From Panicum virgatum (Eukaryota > Streptophyta > Magnoliopsida > Poales > Poaceae), in the NCBI RefSeq assembly GCF_016808335.1, contig NC_053150.1, forward strand, positions 41,071,607-41,135,606: a stretch of DNA of 64,000 nucleotides, in the 5' to 3' direction. The translations under genes were made by a program, and so were the position numbers. This document shows positions 48,717-59,000 of this stretch, one piece after another (positions within the stretch are counted from its first letter, which is position 1; the number at the start of each line of letters is the position of its first letter). Under the pieces are notes generated by a model, which had not been told where the DNA came from, did not search any database, and saw nothing but the letters and a program-made list of their open reading frames with translations.

Positions 48717-49041
48717 AACCGTTAGATATAATGACTTAGCAATGAAATGGCGTGAAATGATCTCCTCAGCACTTATTCACTCTGTTCGCTGTGCTGGTGC
48801 TGGTGGCTGGTGCTGGAGTGGTGTGAGAGAAAAATATTGTTGGCTGGTTGGTGGCTAGAGACTGGTGCTGGAACTGTGTGAGAAGAAAATACTGTTGACT
48901 GACTGGAGGAATCAAACAGCGAACAGAGTGATTAGTTTATTACTACCTGGTATTGTGGACAATACCAGGTAGTAATAATAATAAGTGCTGAGCAGGTCAT
49001 TTTCACGCCAAGTCATTGCTAAGTCATTATATCTAACGGTT
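48717..49041. mobile_element. Long-palindrome MITE interrupted by a second MITE
   Basis: Perfect terminal repeats of 28 bp begin AACCGTTAGATATAATGACT at 48717, with the complement ending at 49041. The arms extend imperfectly through agcacttatt/aataagtgct to a tight central hairpin, tactacctggtattg-tgga-caataccaggtagta (about 48942-48974). Removing the nested MITE leaves a nearly full-length foldback of about 170 bp. No coding capacity. Confidence 0.8.
48778..48930. mobile_element. Nested MITE with perfect 14-bp termini
   Basis: A 153-bp element, CACTCTGTTCGCTG to CAGCGAACAGAGTG, an exact inverted repeat. It is flanked by ATT (48775-48777 and 48931-48933). The interior repeats the words gctggtgctgg and gtgtgagagaaaa/gtgtgagaagaaaa. 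It sits in the left arm of the larger palindromic MITE, so it arrived later. Confidence 0.82.
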
Positions 49042-49465
49042 ATTGTCTTTTGGATCAACCCTTAGCCTCCACCTCCCAGCCTAAACACCTTCATATTTCT
49101 TTGTTTCTTTCTTTTGCCCCTTGCCTTTCTTCTTCCGTTTTCCCTTCTAGACTACATTACATAAATTTCGTCTTCACACCGGCCGTAGCATGACACAGTA
49201 TTGATCCTAGTATTATGACATGAGTTGGCATGTTCATCACATACAACTTAGATGGACGCACGTACTTGCTTGTGTTTATTTATCTTAATGGATTCAAAAT
49301 TTTTTGATGGAAATTAATGGATTCAAATCAAAGTGCAAACAATCATTTAGCGACGTGCATCCTTCAAATCACAAGCTTATCTTTGGTAGCTAGCATTGCC
49401 TGTCACATGGCCAGATCCTTAGCTGCATCTGAGCTAATAGGGAGATTCAGGAGCTGGGGTACGCG
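49042..49465. other. Upstream region of the lectin gene
   Basis: AT-rich sequence with no recognised repeat or gene, leading to the TATA box at 49466. Probably promoter. Confidence 0.45.
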
Positions 49466-49474
49466 TATAAAAAG
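49466..49474 (+). promoter_or_regulatory. TATA box of the lectin gene
   Basis: TATAAAAAG lies 132 bp upstream of the lectin ATG. It is followed by a C/A-rich leader (caccccaagcacaaagcac) typical of plant 5' UTRs, so transcription probably starts near 49500. Confidence 0.7.
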
Positions 49475-49597
49475 GGAGGGAGGCGAGCCCCTTGGAAGAC
49501 ACCACCCCAAGCACAAAGCACTCAAGCACACGATCAAAGCCAGCAACACTTATCGTTGGTATCTCTCTCGGTTCCTCGATCCTATACGCCAGCGATA

Positions 49598-52500
49598 ATG
49601 CCAAGACTCACCACCGCAGCTGCCGGCTTGTCCTGGGCGATCTTGCTGGTGTGCGTTACGCTCGTCGTCGGGCAAGCTCAACCTCAAGCAAACCTTGCTG
49701 CTTGGTTTCCTAGCGGTTCGCTGCCGCCGCCGGTGAGGATTTACTCGAGGCAGAACGACGCGCTGAACGTGGCCGTGCGCGACGGCAACGTCGTCTTCGC
49801 AAGAGCCGCCTGCTCGGATGACTCACAGGCAAGATTCTTCTATCCTTATCCATCATTTACCATTCATGGATATACAAACGCTGATGCTACACTACTAGAA
49901 AATGGGCCATCGGTCCAGACCAAAAGTACCACTTGTTGTTTCACCTGGTACTAATACGAGCATCAGTACCGAGTGCAATGACAGCTGGTACTTTTTGATC
50001 TAGACCGATAGCTCGAGATGTCCAGAAGAGCCTTTGGCACCAGATCATGGCACAACCGGTACCAATCATTAAAAATTGGCACCGATTTATGTCAAAACCC
50101 GAAACCAATAAAAATATATTTTGGTACCGGGTGATAGCACGCACCGGTGCCAAAAGTCGAGTTTTAGCACTGGTGGAAACAACCACCCGGTACCAAAAGA
50201 CTATGGGCGGCCGTTCCAGATATTTTTAAGCATTGGGCGCCGCTCTTATCTCTCCACGCTCTCATTTCTCTGCCTCTCATCTCTCTACCTTATCCTTTGG
50301 AGTGCGGGGCGCGCCGCGCGCGGGCCACCGCCGGTCGCCGCTGCGGGGCGCGCAGGCCGCCGCTGCCGGGCGCTGCTACGGGTCCCGCTGCTGCGGGGCG
50401 CTCGCCGGGGGTCCGGGTCCGGCCAAGCAGGCAGCATGGTGGAGGAGGCGCTGATGGACGAGCTAGGCCTCTGCCGCGGCCACGTCGCCCTCCTTCTCGC
50501 GCCCAGCTCGCTCCACTTCCCCGTCGTCTCCCTCGGCGCCGTACACTCCACCGCCAACCCGCTCCTCACGCCCGGCGAGCTCGCCGACCAGGCCCGCGAC
50601 TCGGAGCCTTTCCTCGTGCTCACGACCGCCAAGCTCGCCCCCAAGCTCGGCTCCCTGCTGCCCGCCTCGCGGGTCGTCCTCGTCGACCAGCTCCTCGCCG
50701 GCCTCGACGGCCACGACGCGTGGGCGGGCGCGTCCGGCACCGTCCGCGACGACCCGACGCTGGACGCCGCCGGCCACCGCTGCCGGGCGCTCGCCGGGGG
50801 TCCGGGTCCGGCCAAGCAGGCAGCATGGCGGAGGAGGCGCTGATGGGCGCTTGCCACGGCCGCGTCCTCCTCGCCACCACGACCTGGCTGCGGGAGCTGG
50901 GACCCTATCACGGACGAGCTGCGGGAGCTTCTCCGTCCCGCCACGCCCTACCCACTTTTCAGCTGGAACGCGGCCGTGCTCTGCGCCGCCCACGGCAAGT
51001 GCGACCACCTCGACGGCCGGGGGTGATTTTTTCTTTTTCTTTTTTATTTTCTGATTTCTGAAATAGAGATGCATATTGTATGGATTGCATCTATCTTGTG
51101 AACAATTTTTTGAATAATTTGTGGGATCTATGAGCATTGTGTGAGGGACCGAAGCCGGCGACCAGAGGGGGGGTGAATGGGAGCCGATCAAAAATTTCTT
51201 CGAAATTCGAACCGTCGGCCTATATCCCAAAAATCACCTAAGCCCTCAAGCGTTCTGACCAGAGTTTGGAATAGCTATGGAAAAGCTAAACCAATCACAA
51301 AAAGGCCTCGAACGAGCGAGCAAAACCACGAAACAAATTGGAAGCGAATCGGAAAAACTGCAGAACTAATCTGCCAGGACCGGTCTGACCGGTGTGCTGG
51401 ACCGGTCTGACCGGTCGCGGCTGTTCAAAAACTAGCAGACCGGTCTGACCGGTGGCACCCAGAAAACCCCCGAAAACTTAGATTCAAACGATGAATCTCA
51501 ACCAAACGACCATGAAAATCGATGAAACTTGGGGGATTTCTTCGCCCCTACCCCGTGAACATATCCCCAAGAGATCTCGTCCTAAAGATCAAAGAGTCTC
51601 GAGAATTCGAGGGGAGATCAAGAAGGATTGGGGTTTTCTCAAAAACTCAAGAAATCCAATTCAAAAGAGCTCGTGATTCTAGAGGGTTTGGGACAGGATC
51701 AGAAGCACGAGAATCACAACAAATAGCTCGTAGAAACCTAGCAATCATGTGCACCAAAAACGAAATCGAAATCCATCACACAAGGGCACAAAAACTAGGG
51801 GATTGGATTGATTCAAAAGCTCAGAGGGCACAAGGAGGATGGGGCCTCCTTTCCCAATCAAATCCAATACAAACTCTCACAAATCTATGGACTAATTCTA
51901 CTCTAAAGAGAAGAACAGAGGGAGGGAGACACAGGGGCGGCGGCCTGGAGAATTAATGAGTCCACGAACAGAATACAAAAAGCCGCACTTAACCTAACAC
52001 AAGTGAAGGGGTATTTATACCCGCGGGACCGGTTGGTTAGACCGGTCAGACCGGTGCCAGGGACCGGTCAGACCGGTTGGCCTGCAGCACCCCCTGTACA
52101 CGATCTCATCCGACGGCCAAGGTTCTTTCTTCGAAACGAAGTCTTCTCCACGATGCCGCCATCTTGATGAAGATCCAGTCCGCGGTTTTGGAGGGTCCGC
52201 GAAACCCGGGTGGGTGGCCGGTTTTGAGAAAACCGCCAAAACCTCACGCGCGGGAAGATTCCCGCCTCCACACCGTGGCCCTAGACGCCGTTCCCGCCTC
52301 GGCCTTCTGACGGCCCTAGACGCCGCCCGAAGCCCGTCACCTCCTCGCCCGCAGCGAGGCCCTAGACGCCGTCGACGCCCGTCGCCTCCGTCAGTCCCGA
52401 GACCGACGCCCGTGCCTCCACGACTTGACGTCTTCAACCGCCGTCCGCCTCCTTGGTTTTGTGGCGCAAACCAAGAAACCCGTCTTTCGTCGCCGCTTGC

Positions 52501-52959
52501 GCCCTCGATCCAGGAGTAGACGCCACAACTGCCGCCCGGTCCGAGCTCCGGTCCCGGCTGCCCTTCACCGCCGTCCACCGCACGGTCCATCGGCCACAAC
52601 ACCTCCACGGCAGCTCCCCGTCGACACTCGACGCCCGTGTACCTGCAATCCAAAGACCAAGCGCACGATCACACCGCACGGTTGACAATTCACTCATCAC
52701 AGGCAGGGTAGAGTACTCACATTCCTCATTGTGAATATTCTGTGTTTGTCAATTCAATAATTTGTGGATCTATGAATAATTCAGTATTTTGTGGGAACGG
52801 AGAGAGGATGCCGGGAACGGGGGAGGATGCAAGCGAACGGCGTAGCGGCCCTTGGTACCGGTTGGAAGGTAGTCATAGGCACCGGGTGATTTACCCGATG
52901 CCAAAGGCAGGTTTCATTGGTAAACCGGTGTCTATAGTTTTTTTTAGTAGTGCTACACA

Positions 52960-53049
<90 letters not shown>

Positions 53050-56000
53050 CTCATGCTATATACTCTATAGCCGCCTCTTGTATTGGTTATTGCTAACTGC
53101 ATGTCAATGCTGCATGTTTGAGCAGAAATGGTACCCTCTGTACACCTCGGGATCCTTCTCCGGACGGCAGCCATTTGCACTGTTGAACGCGAAGACGTTT
53201 CAGGTCATGACGATTCCATCAGGCAGAGGACAGAGGGTATAAAACACATATATTCCCTAACATTAGCTAGAATATTTTACAACATATTGTTTGCTTAACA
53301 TCATTGTGACGGAACCGCCAAATTAAAACTCTAATTAAGCGTAATGGCTGTCATTTGAACACATCAGGCTCATTGGCTTAATGGCTTAATTTGGCGATCC
53401 TTTCGCAACCCACGTCCCGATCGAAACATCACCGATAGTCCCACGCGAAGGTGGGCGCAGATGGTACAAGCACGACACATAATTGAAATATACAACAAAT
53501 ATACATAGAACTTGACCTTAAGTTTTACAAACCGAGTTTGAATAAATACATAATTCACAAACTTTACAAAACTGAAATCCTAGTTCGCCTAGAGGAACGG
53601 GGCCTACAGCTACCAAAAGTGAGCCCCAGAGGGATCCCTAACTAAACGTCCGGCTCCACGACCACCCATCCCTCTGCATCCCGGCGGATGAACTTGGCGC
53701 AGCAGGGACAGAAGTCTATGTCTGCGTGCCCTGAAATAATGTTGGCAACAAATCCTGAGTATTCTAATACTCAGCAAGGCTTACCCGACCAGTGGGTATA
53801 ACTTAGCCCACATAGCTAGACATGCAAGGCTTTTGGCTGGTGGTTATTTTGCTGAAAAAGCAACTAAAGTAATTCCTTACTTTCATTATTTTAGCTTCAG
53901 ATTCTATATAAATTAACTCTCATCTCATATTCGCAAAGACCTACTATAGCAAACATGGTGATGCAAGCAAAATAAATTTGGTGAGCTCAATATTTTATAT
54001 AAACATACCTAACTCATATTCTACATTTTTGCTACGGTGTGACAAAGAGACCAAGGCCCTCATAACCGCGAGACACGGCGAATCGATCCGATTTAACCTT
54101 GCAAGGTGGACCTAACCAACACGGCACGTATTTGCCCCGTCGGACTATACATACCAACCATTCCCCTCCCCGCCTCGAACTACAGGAACCAGCCCAACGA
54201 CATATGGTCAGCCGAGCTCAACGTGAGACCACCAAAAGTAAACACATGCATCCCAATTCTCCGCGACTACTCGACTCGCCCCAGGAGTTGGGTGCGGGTT
54301 CCTGTACTTTCGAAGCAAGGCAGTACTCGGCTTACCGGTTTCGACTACCTCCTACTCCCGGCATGCGGTTAGTACAGTTCAATCCCCGATCAGCACTGCC
54401 ACATCCACCGGTCCTTAATCGACACAGACGGGGCTAAGACACCCAGGAACCCTGTCCTGCTGCCATACCTATCCATCATCCCCGCCCGGTCTCACATTTC
54501 CATGTTCATTTCGAAACCAATCTCACCTACTGAATTATATAAAGATAATAACGTATCTCGCGAGTAACCGGAAATTACTCGACTCCTAACATCCTACATC
54601 TCGCGAGTGCAGGAGACCACTCGTCTTCTACCGGTAACATTAAGCTTAGCACAACTATCGTCCTATACATGCTAGTATAACTCCGGGAATCCTATGAATC
54701 ATGCAACTAGGGTTCCAAACAATTCCTGAACTTAATGCACAAGTAGTAGAAACATACATAGGTGTCTTAATTTAAAATACTAGGATGTGCACCGGGGCTT
54801 GCCTTGCGCCTGCTGCTCAACACTGGGGCCAGACGGGCCTTGGGCCGGGTGCTCACACCTCTCCTCTTGGGCTTGTGTCGTTTGCTCTTGTGGTGCTGCG
54901 ATCACCTCAAAGACGGCTCCCTCAGATGCGGATGCTACACGTATGCATATGAATTAAATGAGTGCAGCCCAAGAATGTAACTAGTTTATTTTAACTGAAA
55001 TACCCTGCGGACTGTCCGCGCCCGAGTGGCGGACTGTCCGCCGCACTATCCTACCAACCCAGCAGAGGCAACAACGTCTCTGGAACTTTTTCCCATTTTA
55101 CCTGCGGACTGTCCGGCCACCCCTGGCGGACCGTCCGCGGTTCAAGTACTCAACCCACCAGAGACGAAAACGTCTCTGGACAATTTCCTAGACTCTACTG
55201 CGGACTGTCCGCGCCCAAGTGGCGGACCGTCCGCAGTTCAACCCTGCGAACCCCCAGAGACGACATCGTCTCTGGAACAAATTCAAGCCTCAACGGCGGA
55301 CCGTCCGCTCCCCTATAGCGGACTGTCCGCAGTCAACCTTGCAAAAACAACCAGAGGCAACATCGTCTCTGGACAAAAACTAACCTGACCGGCGGACCGT
55401 CCGCGCCTCCCAGGCGGACCGTCCGCGATAACTAATTTCTGACCTTCGCCCTAGGCGGCAGCAAGGGCGGCGGCGACGGCGGAGGCCGTGCTCCGGCGCC
55501 GGCGACACGTCATGGAAGGGGAAAAAGGCTGTGAAGCATAAGGGACTCACCACGAATCCATTCCCGCGGTCGGTTCGAGTGGAGGACGACCGGAGAGGCG
55601 GATCGGCGGTGGAGCAAGCTTCAAGCACCCCCAATGGTGTCCGGCGGTGGTGGAAAGATTCCGGCCGGGGATAAGCCGGTTTAGGGGTTTAGGAAGGTGG
55701 AGGAGGTGCCGAGGAATGTTCCCATGCGAGGAATCAAGGTTTGGTGGACGGAGGAGGGAGATCGAAGCAAGGGGCGACGATGGCGCGGGAGCTCGAGCTC
55801 CGCTCGGCCCTGGAAGGAAAGAGGAAGAGGAGAGGATTGACGAGTGGGTCCCAAGCCCATCCAGATAAATATCTGGGCGACGCCTCGCGGACTGTCCGCC
55901 GTCACCTCGCGGACTGTCCGCGTGGTGGTTGTTACAATCCTACCCCCTAAAAGAAATCTCGCCCCGAGATTTAAGGAATAGCTAAAGGGAGAGTTATAAA

Positions 56001-59000
56001 TTGGGGTGTACCTTGGTAGACTTGTAGCAATTCCGGACATTTAGTCCGAACAAATTCCTCCGTCTCCCAAGTAGCTTCCCGCTCAGAGTGATTGCTCCAT
56101 TGCACTTTATAGAATTCACTAGTTTGATTCCGAGTGACCCTGGTTTTGTGATCAATAATTTTGATTGGGTATTCGGGATAGACAAGATCGGGTTCCACTT
56201 GTAGTTTCTCAATGTCAAGCACCTTCTCTGGAACACGGAGGCATTTCCTGAGCTGAGATACGTGGAATATATTATGAACCGCGGATAAGTGGGCCGGAAG
56301 CTCCAAACGGTATGCCACTGGCCCACATTGCTCAACAATAAGAAAAGGCCCAACATAACGAGGTGCGAGCTTTCCTTTCACCCCGAACCGTTGAACCCCT
56401 TTCATTGGAGATACCCGCAGATAGACATGATCCCCCACTTGAAACAGGGTGGATTGACGCTTCTTGTCCGCATAACTCTTTTGTCGGGATTGGGCAATCT
56501 TCAAATTTTCCTGAATGACCCGAACCTGCTCTTCTGCTTCATTCACCATATCGGGCCCAAAGAAAGTTCTCTCCCCCGCTTCTGACCAATTCAAAGGTGT
56601 TCTGCACTTCCATCCATATAAGGCCGCAAATGGAGCCATCTTGATGCTTTCTTGATAACTGTTGTTATAAGCAAACTCGGCCAATGGCAAGCACTCATCC
56701 CATTTCTGACTGTAGGTGAGCACGCAAGCTCTAAGCATGTCCTCTAATATTTGGTTTATTCTCTCTGTCTGACCGTCAGTCTGGGGATGATAAGCCGAGC
56801 TGCGGAGGAGCCGAGTGCCGAGGGCGGCATGAAAGTGCTCCCAAAACCGGGCAATGAACTGAGCACCCCGGTCTGAAATGATTGTTTTTGGAATCCCATG
56901 AAGACTCACAATGCGATCTATATATAGCTGAGCGTATTGCTTCGCCACATGTGTGGTCTTTACCGGTAGAAAATGGGCCGACTTGGTGAGACGATCTACA
57001 ATAACCCATATCGAGTCATACCCCTTGGAAGTTTTGGGTAGACCGACGATGAAATCCATACTAATGTCTTCCCACTTCCAGGATGGAATACTCAATGGCT
57101 GCAAGGGGCCGGCTGATCTCAAGTGGCTAGCCTTAACCCTCCGACAGGTGTCACATTCTGACACATAACTTGCGATTTCCCGCTTCATCCTTGTCCACCA
57201 AAACCGCTGTTTCAGATCCTGATACATCTTGTTGCTGCCAGGATGGATAGAATACCTAGAGAGGTGAGCCTCATCAAGAATTTGTTTCCGGAGTTCTAAA
57301 TCCTTAGGTACCACCAGCCGGTTCTTAAACCATAACACACCCTCGCCATCTAGCTGAAAACATGCCACACGAGGGTCACTTTCCATGAGCCTCTGCCTAA
57401 TCCTTTCCATGCCAATATTATCTCTTTGAGCGGCAATAATTTGATCCCGCAGTGTTGGAGTGAGGGTAATATGAGTAAGTGTACCCTCAGCTACTATAGC
57501 CAAATTCAACTTCTCCATCTCTTGGCATAGAGTTGAATGCATAGGGGTTACTGAGATACAGTTGCAACTTGCCTTTCTGCTCAATGCATCTGCTACCACA
57601 TTAGCTTTGCCCGGGTGATAGTGGATTTCCAGATCATAATCCTTAATCAATTCCAACCACCGTCTCTGGCGCAAGTTTAGCTCATTCTGAGTAAAAATAT
57701 ACTTTAGACTCTTGTGGTCGGAGTATATATGCACAGGATTACCCAGAAGATAATGACGCCAAATCTTCAGCGCATGCACCACTGCTGCCAATTCCAAATC
57801 ATGAGTGGCATAATTCTCTTCGTGTCGCCTAAGTGCTCTGGAAGCATAAGCTATCACCCGCTGATCTTGCATAAGGACGCAGCCGAGGCCCGTACCTAAT
57901 GCATCACATACAAACATCAAGGCCAGAATCATACCTGGCTAAGTCAAAGGCGGAAATGAGAATGCGGCCAAAACTCATACCTGATGCATCACAATAAACA
58001 TCAAATGGTCGAGTGATATCTGGCTGAGCCAGGACAGGAGCAGACGTCAGAAGTCTTCTCAAGGTCTGGAAAGCCTGCTCGCAATTGTTGCCCCAACTAA
58101 ATCTCACTCATTTCTTGAGTAATTCGGTCATGGGCCTAGCAATTTTTGAGAACTCCGGTACAAACCGGCGATAATATCCTGCTAGCCCAAGAAAACTTCG
58201 AATCTCAGGAACAGAGGTAGGAGCCTGCCAATCCAGGACATCCTGAATCTTGCTAGGATCAACAGAAATCCCTTTGTCCGAGATGATGTGGCCCAAGAAC
58301 TGGACTTCCTTGAGCCAAAAATCGCATTTGCTAAATTTGGCATACAGCTTGTGCTCCCGCAGGCGCTGAAGCACAATGCGGAGATGCTCTGCATGCTCTT
58401 CTTCATTCTTGGAAAATATAAGAATGTCGTCGATGAAAACAACGACAAACTTATCTAGCTCGGGCATGAATACCGAGTTCATGAGGTACATGAAATGAGC
58501 AGGGGCATTGGTTAGCCCGAAAGACATGACCAGATATTCAAAAAGTCCGTATCTGGTGGAAAAAGCTGTCTTGGGAATATCCTCAGCTCTAATCTTTATC
58601 TGATAATAGCCAGAGCGGAGATCAATCTTGGAAAATACTTTGGCCCCGAATAGCTGATCAAACAGAATATCAATCCGGGGAAGGGGATATTTATTCTTGA
58701 TTGTGACAGCATTTAGAAGTCTGTAGTCCACACACAACCTGAGGCTTTCATCCTTCTTTTTCACAAAGAGTGCAGGACAGCCCCAGGGTGACTTGCTAGG
58801 ACGGATGTAGCCCTTATCAAGCAATTCCTGCAATTGCTTCTTTAGCTCTACTAGCTCATTGGGTGGCATCCGGTAAGGTCTCCTAGATATCGGTGCCGTA
58901 CCCGGTTGCAATTCAATGGCAAATTCCACATCACGGTCCGGTGGCATTCCAGGCAAATCATCCGGAAAGACGTCCGGATATTCACACACCACTGGTATGT

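Larger units (their letters stand above)
49890..52952. mobile_element. Non-autonomous CACTA transposon in lectin intron 1
   Basis: Left end CACTACTAGAAAATGG at 49890 and right end TTTTTTTAGTAGTG at 52952, with the 3-bp target duplication CTA on both sides (49887-49889 and 52953-52955). Subterminal repeats around ggtaccgg/ccggtacc occur at both ends (49935-50210 and 52850-52930). No transposase is visible. It carries a captured acyl-CoA-ligase gene fragment and, inserted later, repeat copy B. Length 3,063 bp, of which about 1,585 bp is copy B. Confidence 0.88.

Noticed and set aside
50121..50843. 240-codon frame as a functional ligase gene
   Set aside because: It covers only part of the AMP-binding enzyme, starts in CACTA subterminal sequence and ends in an internal duplication.
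52742..53242. 166-codon frame with a Tyr-Ile run
   Set aside because: It translates the (TA)n tract and CACTA end; only its last 37 codons are the real lectin exon 2.
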